Of a stretch of 64,000 nucleotides of DNA, positions 46,738 to 58,053 are shown one piece after another; the stretch's first letter is position 1; every line of letters begins with the position of its first letter. Source of the DNA: Chalara sp. BL73 (taxonomy: Eukaryota > Ascomycota > Leotiomycetes > Helotiales); contig CAKJVC010000008.1 of assembly GCA_918026815.1 (NCBI GenBank), positions 558,001 through 622,000 on the forward strand, written 5' to 3'. The notes under the pieces are model-generated. The model was not told the origin of the DNA and did no database searches. It was given only the letters and a program-made list of their open reading frames with translations. The position numbers and the translations under genes are program-made.

Positions 46738-48335
46738 TCAATCATCAGCCGTATCTGAAGGTCCTCCTGGTTTCCGGCCATAGACAACATTGCTACTCCG
46801 CGTTAGTAAGTCTGCAACATGGAGAACAAGCAACAAGGACAGCACGTGCATATCATAATAAGCGTGATTCTTCCGGTTCAAAAGATGGTTGCGCATCGTC
46901 ATAATATGCGTCTGGATTTCCTCGTACGACCACTGCCTCTCGTCAGTCCATCGTTCCATCATAACATCTTCCCTCAGAACTTCGGACGCATACCTTCAAA
47001 ACCGTGCTTAGCAAATACAAACTCCAGCTCTCCAACCCTTCAAGACAAAACAGCAGATTCCACTGTCCCAACTCCTTCAACTTCGGATCTCTCGGCCATG
47101 TGCCAACAGGAACCTTGAACTTCTTCTCTATGACATCAACAAAGCCTGCATCGGTAATCATCTCGCGATTGAAGTCGTAGATGGCGAATGTTTTACCGAG
47201 CTGCTCCGCAGCATAAAGGAGTGTCTTGGACCATTGCGCCATAAAATGGTCCTCTGTCACAGACCCGTCTTCGGATTTGAACATGATTGAAATTTCGAGA
47301 TGCTCAATGTACCCCCCAGGCTTGGTGCATCTTGATACTCTCCCTCAGCATACGCGTATTTGAGTCTTATAGGCAACTTACTTGTAGATCTCACCGAAGA
47401 GGCGTGGCCAGTCTTGAATCGCCCCAAGTAGGCAGCGCATGTGGATATAGTCAAAGCTGTCTGGTTGGTAAGTCCACTCAAGCTGAGCATCGTCGAGCTC
47501 GAACTTGAGATTTGGAGGGACGAAACTGGGCTGGGTAGGAGAGATGTCAGTGCCGATCACCTCTGCTGATGGAAATTCGTCTGCAAAGTCACTGTTTTCT
47601 ATCAGTAGATGTTTGATGGGTCAGGAGAGCGAGCTAGGCACATAGCCCATATTCCGGTTCCAGTTCCAACATCTAATACTTTCTGAGGGCTTCATTAGCT
47701 TCATATCTCTACTATGAGACGTAAAGTTACCTGTGGATTTGAGCCAATTGGTGCAAGGAAGAGCTTTCCATCTTGCATGAGCGTTAACATGTGATGGCTA
47801 CGAGCTTGTTAGCTAGTTTCGATCCGGGATTGTAAGGTGCATGCCCGATATCCAATTGCTCATTCATCTTGTCGTCATTTGGCCCCCTGACAAATATCAG
47901 CCTCTGGCTTTCTTCACTGCAGACTTGACTCACCAGTACTCTAAAGCGGTATCTGAATTGAAGTTGTGATACGTCCGTCCATAGAACTCACGATACTTCT
48001 GGATACTACTCGTGATCGAGGCTGTAGAGCTTGCGCTGCAATCATCAACATCGTGTCCGTCTCATAATGGATGCGGCCTTACTCATCGCCTCCAAACGCA
48101 GAGTCTGTCTCAGCATCCTCATCCAATGGGTCCTTGATCCATGGTAAGCTTGATTGACTTCCGACAAATGAATACCCACGACAGAGATGGTTTCTCCTGC
48201 TGGGCTTGTCGCAGCAGGTTCGTCCCCTGGGGCAGTTATGTCCTCCCCGCCGGTTAACGGGATAAGTGGCGTTGCGGGCGACGCAATGGGACTCTCCACA
48301 ACCGGAGTCGCACCCTCTTTGATTTCAGAGCTCAT
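46738..48335 (-). CDS. LaeA-like (TAM-type) methyltransferase, 10 exons
   Basis: Minus-strand exons 48335-48180, 48132-48083, 48035-47934, 47886-47845, 47797-47731, 47682-47642, 47591-47382, 47330-47019, 46972-46841 and 46792-46738 give 388 residues. The SAM-binding fold is clear: KVLDVGTGTGIWAIDFADEF (motif I), VIGTDISPTQPSFVPPN, WTYQPDSFDYIHMRCLLGAI, TKPGGYIEHLEISI. Before it are YREFYGRTYHNFNSDTALEYW and GPNDDKMNEQLDIGHHML, typical of the LaeA-like group; the end VVYGRKP also fits. The intron 47844-47798 uses a GC donor (GG|GCATGC..CTCGTAG) with a CTAAC branch. The last two junctions are least certain. Such proteins can act on secondary metabolites or as regulators; the divergent P450 supports a metabolic role. 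Confidence 0.85.
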
Positions 48336-48688
48336 ATCTCAAGACTAGAAGGGGACGAAGCACGATAGGATATGGATCACAGCTGCAGCGACGGAGCAGC
48401 GCAGGAATTGATTGGTCCAAATGAAGCTTGTACAGACGGAGGTACCAGCACAGTATTGTGTTGTATTGTCAACCTCGTTCAATTCTGGGGTGTGTGGTAG
48501 TGTTCCCCCTCAAGTGTAGCGCAGCCATCAAACCAGCCAACAGAGAATAAATGTACCCACCACCCAAGACGCCTTATTTATTGCTGACCTAGCGCTCTGG
48601 ACTATCCCCCCCGCACTGTTGTTTGAAACCCTAGTACTGTCCGTGTCTCTCTGGTCACAAAAGAACCAAAATCAAAATATAAATATCG
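48336..48688. promoter_or_regulatory. Shared divergent promoter, methyltransferase / P450
   Basis: The 353 bases between the two starts hold both promoters. Divergent methyltransferase and P450 genes with a common promoter are usual in small fungal metabolite clusters. No named binding site was recognised. Confidence 0.45.
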
Positions 48689-50388
48689 ATGATAATGATG
48701 TTGGGGTTGGGGCGGCTTGGACTTGACGGTTACCCTAGCAGCATCCCTATTAATAAGGCAGTGATCTACGCTGCGGTCCTCGTCCCCTCCTATGTTGCTT
48801 ACATAGTCATCTACCGACTCGTCTTCCACCGTCTCGCACACATCCCAGGCCCTAAGCTCGCAGCCCTCACCTTCCTCTACCAGACCTACTACAGCTTCAA
48901 AGATGGCAGTCGCTTTTACAAGCAAGTCGAACTTCTGCACAAGAAGTACGGCCCAATCGTGCGCATCACCCCCAACGAAGTCTCCTTGAGCAACCCCGAG
49001 AACTACGAGACAATCTACTATGTCGGGTCGAAGTACGCAAAGGACCCAAGATACTACGATGCCTTTGGCATGGAATATGCCTCCTTCACCTCCTGTCCCA
49101 ACGAGCTGCATCGTCTCCGTCGCGGGCCACTGAACAAGTTCTTCTCGCGGGCCATGGTACTGGAATTGCAAAGCATTGTGCGACAAAAGGCCGACAAGCT
49201 GTGTGCTTTGATCGCGAAGAATTCAAAGGCGGGAGAAATGCTGGATATCCATCATGGATGCCGTGCTGTATCAATTGATGTTATCACAGAATATATGTTC
49301 AACAAGTGCTATGATCTGCTTGATGCCCCCGATCTGGGCACCAATTTCTTCGAACTGGTCAGAGGCATTGGCCCTGCGCTATGGGTTTTCCAGCAATGGC
49401 CGGAGCTGAGCATCATGAACGGTCTTCCCCAATGGATGCTGAAAAAAATGAGTCCGCCTTTGGCGCAGATCTTGAACCTGCAAGAAGTATGTCTTTTCCA
49501 AACCACACTCCTCCCATATCTATCTTCTACGGTTTCATATGCTGACAAGAATTATAGCACGCCAAACAGCAAATCCTCCTCGTCAAAGCCGATCTCGACG
49601 CCGGCCGAGTCAACAAAACCGCCCGCATAACAATCTTCCATGAGCTGCTGACGCCAAATCCCGAAGAAGGCTGGATCCCCCCAACCCCAGATCAGATTAA
49701 ATACGAAGTCTACGGCATCTTGGCAGCAGCTGCTGATACAACGGGCAATGGTTTGACAACAGGAGTATACGAGGTGATCAAAAATCCCAAAATCTACGCA
49801 AAACTTACGGCAGAACTGAAAGCTGCGTTCCCGGACGTAAATGCCAAGATGGACCTCACTGTTTTGGAACGTCTTCCATATCTGACCGGCATCGTAAACG
49901 AATCCCTCCGCCTGTCCTTCGGCGTCATCTCCCGCCTCCCGCGCATAGTCCCGGAAGGCGGTGCCAAGTTCGAGGGTTATACCATCCCCGCCGGCTTTAC
50001 CGTATCTATGTCCTCCTGGGTCCTACATCAGAATGAAGACTACTTTCCTCATGCTCAGGAGTTCATTCCTGAACGATGGGCGCTGACCAGCGACAAGCAG
50101 AAGATGTGGAAGGCATTTGTGCCGTTTGGAAAAGGGAGCAGGATGTGCGTTGGAATGCCGTAAGTTCACTGTACTGATTCTTTCACGATGGTTTTGGAGT
50201 GAGGCTGACCATGAAGGCTTGCGTTTTGTGAGATGTACGTGACTCTAGGGTCGATCTTCCGAAGATTCGAGCACTTGAAAGGGAATGAACTCAGCGAATA
50301 TGACCTGTTATATGATGATTTCTTTGCTAGCCACCGGCCGATGGATGCTGTTAAGTTTCATGTTATCGAGCAAGGTTTGAAGGAATAA
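48689..50388 (+). CDS. Cytochrome P450 monooxygenase
   Basis: Exons 48689-49486, 49558-50159 and 50217-50388 give 523 residues, full length. An N-terminal membrane anchor (AVIYAAVLVPSYVAYIVIY) is followed by the proline hinge HIPGPKLAALT. Conserved sites: LRRGPLNKFFSR (helix C), the I-helix AAAADTTGNG near residue 350, ESLR (ExxR), FIPERW, and the haem loop FGKGSRMCVGMPLA with its cysteine ligand. The second intron falls within the haem-loop codon for MP|L and is fixed by the family sequence. It acts at the endoplasmic reticulum on an unknown substrate; overall it resembles the large fungal group that includes trichothecene-type oxygenases. Together with the divergent methyltransferase it may modify one compound. 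No backbone synthase (PKS, NRPS, terpene cyclase) is present in the window. Confidence 0.92.
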
Positions 50389-51538
50389 GGACTTGGAAAC
50401 AAGAGGTCCGGGATGAATATGATATGATGCTTGGGAGTTAGGGTGTGAGCTTTGGAAGCGAGCAAAGCGTGGCGTTGTTGAGTGATATCTTTCTCTATGG
50501 GCGGGTTCTTCCACTAGGCAACCAATCTTTGTATCCATTTGCTTAGGAACAATTTATATATACCGACCGACAAGGCATGAAACGCCAGAAACCTTTTTAC
50601 AGATGTTACTCTTCACTACAACCATTCTCCTCTGCATGCTCAACCTCTAAACCTTCGCCCCTTCTTCCTAAACCACGTGACATGATATTGGTGTAATTAT
50701 ATATTATATCAGTCAGCTGTGAGTGGAGTTCGGCAAAAGTCACAATCTCCCAAATCAGCGGCCAGGATTCTCTATCTGACACCTGTAAGTATCGTCCATA
50801 TTTGTGTATAATGTTGATATCTAGAGCATCCAAGGAGAATGAACCACCGGGAAAAGCGTAAAAGAATAGAAGCCCCTGATTTGGCAGAAAGCTAGCTAGC
50901 TATCTCAATCAGGAAATAAATAGATGTAATATGAAAAGAAGCGTGCAGTAGCATTAAGTATGATATTCTCTCTAGTAGCTGGCTGATATCATACAACAAC
51001 AACAATACAACCATCGGCTCCATATTGGCCTATTGCAACGTGATATCAAACCTTGTTATTCTTAGAGCTGCGCTTTTCCGTATCTTCTGACTATACATTC
51101 TTGAAGGGAGAGTTGGCGGTTCACTCGAATGATATTCTGATATACCATACTTCTTACCGGGCTTTACAATAAATGATATGTGACACACCTACTTCTATTT
51201 TAAGTCTCCTATCAAAGATCGTGTTGACCATCACAATAGACGCTGAAACTTTTTGTTGGAAATATTTTTTCCCGACAAAGAGCTTACTTATTAATCGATC
51301 GTCTCTCTTCTCGGTGGGCATCTACAAGCACAATCCAATTTAACAATGATTGTAAAGAGTGGGAAAGACTGTGGATTCTGGTGCAAATGTGAAACTGGCT
51401 AGGTTCAAGTGTCCTCTTTTCCTCCAAACTCCAAACTCCAAACTCCAAGCTCCAAGCTCCAAAATGCAATATCTGCCGCTTCAAGCCTCCATCAAAAATG
51501 CCGATATGCGCCTAGCTCCACCATCCCAAATTGTACAC
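50389..51538. other. Gene-free region
   Basis: About 1.15 kb, AT-rich from 50850 to 51300. A short tandem CCAAACTCCAAACTCCAAGCT array lies near 51420-51460. No gene seen. Confidence 0.4.
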
Positions 51539-51844
51539 TTATCCCCCCAATGGCCTGCCCCTTGGCCCCCCGAAACCGCCGGCTGCGCCGCCAGCAACAA
51601 CGCCGCCAGCAGCAGCAGCCGCGCCAGCAGACGCATCTTCAGCGGCGCCATCCTCCTGGGGAGCCCTTCTCACGACCGGGCCGTGGACCAAAAAGAACTC
51701 CTCGGCGTGCGCGCCCTCGCAATTGCTCGGCGCAACGACGTTCTTGGATTTATCCACGCATTGCGCGGTTGCCTGGCATGTCGCGATGAAAAACGCCGCG
51801 GCGGCGAGCTGAAGAGTAGGGAGGGTGATGTGCTCGCGCTTCAT
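51539..51844 (-). CDS. Small secreted Gly/Ala-rich protein
   Basis: Single exon of 101 residues from MKREHITLPTL. Residues 6-24 form a signal peptide (LQLAAAAFFIATCQATA) with cleavage probably before QCVDKS. The mature part has CVDKSKNVVAPSNCEG, then FFLVHGPVVRR, then an Ala/Gly-rich tail (AGAAAAAGGVVAGGAAGGFGG). The pattern C-V-D-x-x-x-N-V-V-x-x-x-x-C resembles a widespread family of small fungal secreted proteins without a known job. An upstream ATG at 51880 would spoil the signal peptide, so the inner start was chosen. Confidence 0.6.
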   Translation of the reverse strand: MKREHITLPTLQLAAAAFFIATCQATAQCVDKSKNVVAPSNCEGAHAEEFFLVHGPVVRRAPQEDGAAEDASAGAAAAAGGVVAGGAAGGFGGPRGRPLGG

Positions 51845-52836
51845 GTTGAGGATGGGCGGTTGCCGGATTGGTAAATGCAAAAGACTTGCGAAAGATCTGA
51901 GTGTTCTGTTTAAGGGAGAAAGGGAATTGAACCGAGAACTGTTTGTTTTTGATGATAGTGAAGATGCTGGCTTGAATGGTAGATATCGGCTCGGTGAGCT
52001 GGTTCTTATATATCTTTTTCCGTACCCTTTCCAGTGAGTTAGCTGTCACACAAGAAAAGCATCTGTAAGATGTAGGGATTCGCAAAATACTACTTCTGGT
52101 AGTCTTGCCTCTTCCTTTTTTCATTTCCATTCCTCCTCGCTTCTCTGGCCGGTTTAGGTATGTCGCAGACTGTATAGTATAAGCCCTGTTCTGCCCCTTC
52201 AGCCACCTCCATATTGATGATGGTAGAAGCGAGGTTCTTGGCGGTGCTACTGTAACCTTATATTCCATCAACTTTAAGCTTAATCCAAGCAATTTCTCTA
52301 GGCTTTTGAATATACCTTTATAACACAATCTCTCCACCTCGGATTAGCATCTCACCTTAGGAAGACACGCACGAAAAATCACATAAATGGCGGCAGAATT
52401 TGATTTTACAGAGGCAGGAGGGTCATGTATAATGGAAGGTGGGGCGTCGCATATATCATTCTCATTCATAATTGGTGGCGTCATCAGGGTAGCATCCGTG
52501 TGAGGCTGATGCAAATCCTGACCTCAGATAAGCTTTTGGTTGCAATGGACTTATTTAGCAACGGCAACCTGTGTTTGTGCAAGCCTCTTAGTCCTTCCTT
52601 CATGTTGCCGTGCCTTTGAATCGCTGCCTCTGCCTCAATCCGCCATGTTCTCCCAGGTCACATTGAATAATGGCTATTTTAAGTCTGACCCATGATTCTG
52701 CAAAAGATAAATAAGCATGTCCTCTGCCTCTGGTATGTCATTCACTCGACAGTTACAGAGAGCGCAATATATTCCACAATACATACACACACACAAAAAC
52801 CTTTTTTAAGCATATCTTGGACACTAAACAGTAGAA
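51845..52836. other. Gene-free region
   Basis: About 990 bases. The 195-codon minus stretch 51750-52337 has no family features and overlaps the secreted-protein gene. Nothing else seen. Confidence 0.35.
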
Positions 52837-54397
52837 ATGCGACGTGTTTCGGTTGAAAAGCGACCTAACGCAACCCGGCTTGTGCAGAGCCAAGGTCTGG
52901 TGTATACACAGAATCCTGCACTTGAAGATTCCTCCGAGCCCTACTGGCCTGATGACCGGTACTACTCCTTCAACAACGACGAGATCGAGCTGCTCCAAAC
53001 CGCCGGACAAGATGTCTTTGCCATGTGTTGTGAGGCCGCTGATTACCTGGTGGAACACCCCGAAGTAATCACTAGCAAAATGGCCATCCCAGCATTTGCT
53101 CTTCGGCAAATAAAGGAATCTTGGGATCGCGAGCCTTCTTGGGGAAGCATATATGGACGCTTCGACGTTTGCTTCGGAGGCCTTGACCATCCAGATCCGC
53201 GGCTTCGTGTACCAAAATTCTACGAGTTCAATGCAGATACGCCAACATCACTTGTGGAAGGGGCATCCATTCAATGGCTCTGGCTTGAGCAGACCGGGCA
53301 TGGGAATGATCAATTCAATTCCATCACTGAGAAACTCATCGCGGCCTGGAAAAGAAACTTGAAACTTATCGAGGAAAAATTGGGGCATCGTGTTACAGTA
53401 CACTTCGCAATTGGAGGCGGAGAGCCGTCAGGTTAGTGCTCAGATACCCAGAGTCATATATTTTGATTGCAGAATTATCTGCTCTCAAGACATGCTATGG
53501 GCGTATTAACATGCCTTTTGAGACACTACTTAACAAGGATACTGACTGAGTGTATTTATAGGCGAGGACGCTATGAACACCACACTTTTGATGGATACAT
53601 GCCAGCAGGCAGGATGGCGTACGAAAAGCTTGTTCATGGAACAAATCGCTTTATCCTCGCTAGACGGCCGCTTTTACGATCCGCAAGGCGAGCACATTGA
53701 TGTAATCTTCAAACTCTATCCTTGGGAGTTCCTTGTAGAAGAGCGCTTTGGAGAAGCGTGCTTCAAAGACATGGAGACTATTGGTCAACGTAACGACGCT
53801 GGAGAGTATATAGGTGGAACCGTTTGGATTGAGGCGCCATATAAAATGCTGTGGAGCAACAAGGCATTGTTTGCTATTTTATGGGACCTCTTCAAAGACG
53901 ATCCACGCTCTAGATGGCTTTTGCCCACCTACTTCGAGAATGAGGCCCCCAGCTCGCTTACCAGCTACGCTCGGAAGCCAATCTTTGCTCGGGAAGGCGC
54001 AGATGTTCTCTTGCAGGCTGAAGGCCGAGTAATCCAAGATGCCACCACCGGTGACTATGGCAAAGAAGGATATGTAGTGCAAGAACTTGCATTACTGCCA
54101 AATTTCCAGGATGAGCGAAACGTTTCACACTACGCCGTTTTAGGTCTTTGGTTTGTCGATGGTGAGGTTGCAGGGCTAGGCATTCGTGAGGATGAGACCC
54201 CTATCACTGCAAATGGGTCTAAATTCATTCCACATTCTATTATGGATGGGCCGGTGAACTACGAGAGGCAGCCAATCCCCGATCTTGACGAAATTGAGGC
54301 GTTACTGTCGATAGAGCAGTATGCCGATGCAGGAGATAAGTCTGGTGATTTGCTTGACTATATAGAGCGAGTTGTACAACAGGATATCGTGGTGTAA
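52837..54397 (+). CDS. Glutathionylspermidine-synthase-like ATP-grasp ligase
   Basis: Exons 52837-53431 and 53562-54397 give 476 residues. The family (GSP_synth, as in bacterial YgiC/YjfC and the C-terminal domain of Gsp) forms amide bonds using ATP. Visible blocks: RRVSVEKRPN, DDRYYSFNNDEIELLQTA, LRVPKFYEFNADTPTSLVE, VHFAIGGGEPSGEDAMNT, IDVIFKLYPWEFLVEE, EAPYKMLWSNKALFAILW, ARKPIFAREGADV, GYVVQELALLPNF and GSKFIPHSIM. There is no amidase domain, so it is the ligase-only type and the real substrate is unknown. The 130-nt intron (GTTAGT..TTATAG) is long for this window. This family is mostly bacterial with scattered fungal members, so gene transfer is a reasonable guess. Confidence 0.85.
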
Positions 54398-54824
54398 CTA
54401 TTTACCATTGCTCAAATCCGCTTTGCGCAGCTTGGTTTGGTGTTTAAATGAGGGATAAGGAAGCCAATTTGGCAATGCAATTCTACGGTAGATATACTCG
54501 GATCCATATTGGCGCATATGGTTGCTTTGGTTTGTAAGGATATTGTTGCGAGGTATTTCTCTAGGACCCATATATTGGAAAAGTTCACATTGAATAAATG
54601 GACGTTATGAGAGAGAAAGTTTTCTTGGCTGCTTCTATCCAAAGGCGAGGTAGAGGATATATATATATACATGGTGTGTGGTCTAGGCAAAGTGGCCCCG
54701 TATGCCACTAGTTCAAGGCTCGTACTGCCAAAGACGTAAAGAAGGTTCCTGACAGTCTGGATGAAGTAACCGCGCCACTGACAGCCCGAACAAATAGACA
54801 TACTGCTGCCACTTGGTAACCAGT
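54398..54824. other. Gene-free region
   Basis: About 430 bases holding the 3' end of the ligase gene and possibly the tail of the relic on the minus strand. No separate gene supported. Confidence 0.35.
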
Positions 54825-55428
54825 TCATGAGGCTCGGTCGGAATAGCAATAGTCGTAGTCGCATTCGTTGATGATGTCCCGACAGCTGGTCGGACCATCG
54901 TCATCCCAGCACCAGCGCTCTAGAGAGAACCACCCTCTTCTGAATATGAAGTTGGTCGGGCGCTGAAAGCGGCAGCATCCTGGTAGCACTTTTTCCCAAA
55001 TATGAACCGTTTTTTCCTCCTAGTTCGCATCCACCACAATCTGAGCTGTCCTAGGAAGAGCTCGGCCTAGGTATTCCAAGATTGATGTTAACCACGCCGT
55101 CCATTCTGAGGAGGCTCCGGCTGTCGGCGATAGCCCCCAATATCGAGAGGCTGCCAAGAACACTCTCCTAGATTGTTGGGTCTATGTAAAACTGGGTCAG
55201 TAGGAATCTCCAATGGGTCGTAGGGCCAAGATCATCTTCCGCATATCCTCTCTTGTCTAACGACTAAACAACCCCGTGAGATTCAATTGGGCCTCCACAT
55301 GAACATTGACTCTGAATGTATCCCCCCCGTACAGCATTGTCCTTATCTCATCGGTAATAAACTGTCTCAACACAACGAGCTGTTCCAGAAGGGCTGATAT
55401 GTCAGTCCCATGAAGTCCCTAGGCACCA
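54825..55428 (-). pseudogene. Nonsense-riddled relic of an unknown fungal gene
   Basis: One minus-strand frame reads like protein for about 200 codons but contains at least four stops. In order: GLHGTDISALLEQLVVLRQF, ITDEIRTMLYGGDTFRV, QLNLTGLFSR, TAG, TREDMRKMILALRPIGDSY, TGA, PSFT, TAG, ASRYWGLSPTAGASSEWTAW, LTSILEYLGRALPRTAQI, VVDAN, TAG, EEKTVHIWEKVLPGCC, WDDDGPTSCRDIINE, ending at TGA 54827-54825. No frame change is needed. The phrase EIRTMLYGGDTFRV recalls fungal F-box-like or 2EXR-type proteins (EVRSILYGENTF-like); that link is weak. TAG from CAG and TGA from CGA or TGG are the transitions RIP makes. Confidence 0.6.
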
Positions 55429-55872
55429 GCTGGATTAGAACGTTCTCCAGCCATACTCTGCTTACATTGTCACATTATCCCATTCTGTAATGGCGGCCAT
55501 CCAAGAATTGTATTCCGTGCGGAAGGATCAAATGAATCCACCGTGCTTCTTTAGTTTGATTGTCTATGGAGATCAATCCCGTAGCAAGACCTCCTTGCTC
55601 AAAGCATATCTGGAGTCCCATTCTCAACCACAGCTCATGATTACCACACACAGGTTACCAGTACCTGATTCAAGTACTTTATCCCATCGGGTAGAACGCC
55701 TTCAGTTCAAGGTTACTCGTCCAGTAGGAAGCTGCGTATAAAATTACTTGGCAGTAGCACTAATCAGGCAAGTCCAACCGTGGCAACAAAAAAGCTCCCC
55801 TCCTTTCTCCTACCAAACATTTCTAACATATGTCTCTTTACAATTGATCTGAACCACCCTCGCATACTTGCC
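55429..55872. other. Gene-free region
   Basis: About 440 bases upstream of DHODH. The frame of the relic may extend a little into it. The open stretch from 55780 is in frame with DHODH but has no ATG before 55873. Confidence 0.35.
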
Positions 55873-57483
55873 ATGCGGACCTCTACCACGCGCTTGATGC
55901 GCGTTCAATCGCCCTTTTGTCGGACCACACTCTCTCCACGATATTTCCCCCGTCTCCATTCGCTGCGCGCCGCCCGTTACTCATCCACAGCTTCTACAGC
56001 ATCAGATACGCGATCCCTTGTCGCTCGCCTGAAGAATATATTATATGGTTCTTCAATATCCCTCTTCGCAATCTTCACATACCTCTACGCTACGGATACC
56101 AGGGCTAGCGCACATCAATGGCTCGTTGTTCCGTTACTGCGCACAATTTTCCCTGACGCGGAGGATGCACATCATTTTGGAACACGCGCCTTAAGGACAC
56201 TTTACAGCCTGAATCTAAATCCGCGTGAACGCAACACAGAGGAGACAGACAAGGATATCGGGGTCACGGTCTTTGGACAGAGACTACGAAATCCAATTGC
56301 TACATCAGCAGGCATTGATAAACTGGCAGAGGTACCAGACGCATTGTTTGCATTGGGTCCTGCCATCGTGGAAGTCGGTGGCTGCACACCTTTTGCACAA
56401 GATGGAAATATGCGGCCGCGAGTCTGGAGGATACCAGGTATGCGTGGTTTGGTCAATCGGTATGGTCTCAACTCACGTGGTGCGGACGATATGGCGAGCA
56501 GACTAAGGGAGAGGGTCAGGGTGTTTGCGAGGAGAAATGGATTAGGAGTGGGAGAGGATGCAGAGAGATATGTGCTGAATGGTGAGGCAGGTGTCCCACC
56601 GGGAAGCCTGAATGAGGGCAGACTGCTGGCTGTTCAGGTTGCCAAGAACAAAGATACTAAAGGGGATGACATTGAGGCTGTTACTAGGGACTATGTGTAC
56701 TGTGTCGACAAATTGGCACCGTACGCAGATATCCTGGTTGTGAATGTCAGCAGTCCTAATACGCCTGGGTTACGGACTTTGCAGAGAGTTGAACCCTTGA
56801 CCAGGATTTTAAAGGGTGTTGTCGGAGCCGCGAAGGCAGTCAAGAGGAAAACAGCACCGAAGGTGATGGTGAAGGTCTCTCCAGATGAGGATTCAGATGA
56901 GCAAATTGAAGGTATTGCGGAAGCTATTTGGAGAAGTGGTGTCGATGGAGTCATAGTTGGAAACACAACAAATAGGAGAACACATTTGCTTTCAAGTGAC
57001 GATCCGTTATCTGCAAAGGAACATCAGATATTAACTGAACAAGGAGGATATTCTGGGCCCCAGTTATTTAGCCGCACCTTAGCATTGGTGAAGCGTTATA
57101 GGTCCCTGCTGGATCAGGGTCCTCCATATGTACCGTCCAAACTAGAATCCAGTAAGGCTGCTGGCGGTCCTGGTATAATCGATGAACCCGCGCCAGCAGT
57201 TAGTGAGAAGCTTCAAGTTGGCAAGGAAGCCATTAGCTCCGCCGTAGCAGAAGTGGGTGGCAAATTGGTTTCCTCACTTCGCGGCGAAGACCGAAAGGTT
57301 ATCTTTGCAACAGGTGGTATTGCCAGTGGGAAGCAGGCTACCGATGTATTGAACGCCGGAGCTGACGTTGCTATGGTATATACGGCGATTATATATGGAG
57401 GTGTAGGCACTGTTTCAAGGATCAAGCAAGAGATGCGAGGATCCATTTCCCATAACCCTACTGCGCATGATGGAAGTGAATAA
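55873..57483 (+). CDS. URA9: Dihydroorotate dehydrogenase, mitochondrial (class 2)
   Basis: Fourth step of pyrimidine synthesis, oxidising dihydroorotate and passing electrons to ubiquinone at the inner mitochondrial membrane. Single exon, 536 residues from the first in-frame ATG. A basic presequence (MRTSTTRLMRVQ, RLHSLRAARYSST) is followed by a membrane anchor (SISLFAIFTYLYATDT) near residue 60. Core blocks: LRNPIATSAGIDKLAEVPDA, GNMRPRVWRIPG, LVNRYGLNSRGADDM, VVNVSSPNTPGLRTLQ (catalytic Ser of class 2), VMVKVSPDED, VGNTTNRRTH, VIFATGGIASGKQA and AMVYTAIIYGG. Two inserts enlarge it relative to the usual length: about residues 240-265 and the segment near 420-470. Electron acceptor class follows from the anchor and the serine. 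Confidence 0.94.
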   Translation: MRTSTTRLMRVQSPFCRTTLSPRYFPRLHSLRAARYSSTASTASDTRSLVARLKNILYGSSISLFAIFTYLYATDTRASAHQWLVVPLLRTIFPDAEDAHHFGTRALRTLYSLNLNPRERNTEETDKDIGVTVFGQRLRNPIATSAGIDKLAEVPDALFALGPAIVEVGGCTPFAQDGNMRPRVWRIPGMRGLVNRYGLNSRGADDMASRLRERVRVFARRNGLGVGEDAERYVLNGEAGVPPGSLNEGRLLAVQVAKNKDTKGDDIEAVTRDYVYCVDKLAPYADILVVNVSSPNTPGLRTLQRVEPLTRILKGVVGAAKAVKRKTAPKVMVKVSPDEDSDEQIEGIAEAIWRSGVDGVIVGNTTNRRTHLLSSDDPLSAKEHQILTEQGGYSGPQLFSRTLALVKRYRSLLDQGPPYVPSKLESSKAAGGPGIIDEPAPAVSEKLQVGKEAISSAVAEVGGKLVSSLRGEDRKVIFATGGIASGKQATDVLNAGADVAMVYTAIIYGGVGTVSRIKQEMRGSISHNPTAHDGSE

Positions 57484-58053
57484 TTTGTACGTAGTACGAG
57501 TTATAACTAAGATTTAATCTGCGCAAATTTGGCACGGATAGGGTATATTTTGTTTTAATTACGTACCTACCGTTATGCTTACGCATGTCAGGAGACTGAA
57601 TTCGCAGTGTAGGATTTGTTTTTCGCTTATACACTATCTATATTGCCGATGCCAATACAGAAGGGAATAGAGATATGACGAAATTAGGTAACTACAATAT
57701 AAATCTACAGCTAGAAAAAGCAGAGGGAAGAGAAGGAAAAGAAAAAGATGCTGTAGAATTATCCTCTTGCCAAGCCATGCATGAGGATTTTTGCCAGATT
57801 ACTTGGGAGAGCTCATCTCTCATCCTCTCTCGTCTTTGTATGTGCTCCTCGAGATGCCAATTTATTGAACTGTTGATGAATATGTAGTAGATTCTGTGAA
57901 ATATGGTCGCATGGATACTGGATGCTGTTGGGGGAAGCAAGCTTGGCATGTGTAACTGAAAGTGGATATCCTGGCTGAGTACGAGTTTCAGCCTGAGGCA
58001 CCAACAATAGGCTTGGAACAATTTAATCACCTCGAAAACTTACAAAACATTCA
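57484..58053. other. Intergenic region
   Basis: About 570 bases between DHODH and MSS1. No gene or repeat supported. Confidence 0.4.

Noticed and set aside
48602..49186. 194-codon minus-strand stretch
   Set aside because: Antisense to the P450 first exon.
51420..51460. Short CCAAACTCCAAGCT repeats considered as a CRISPR-like array
   Set aside because: Units are too short, have no spacers, and the genome is eukaryotic.
51750..52337. 195-codon minus-strand stretch
   Set aside because: Overlaps the secreted-protein gene on the same strand in another frame and has no family features.
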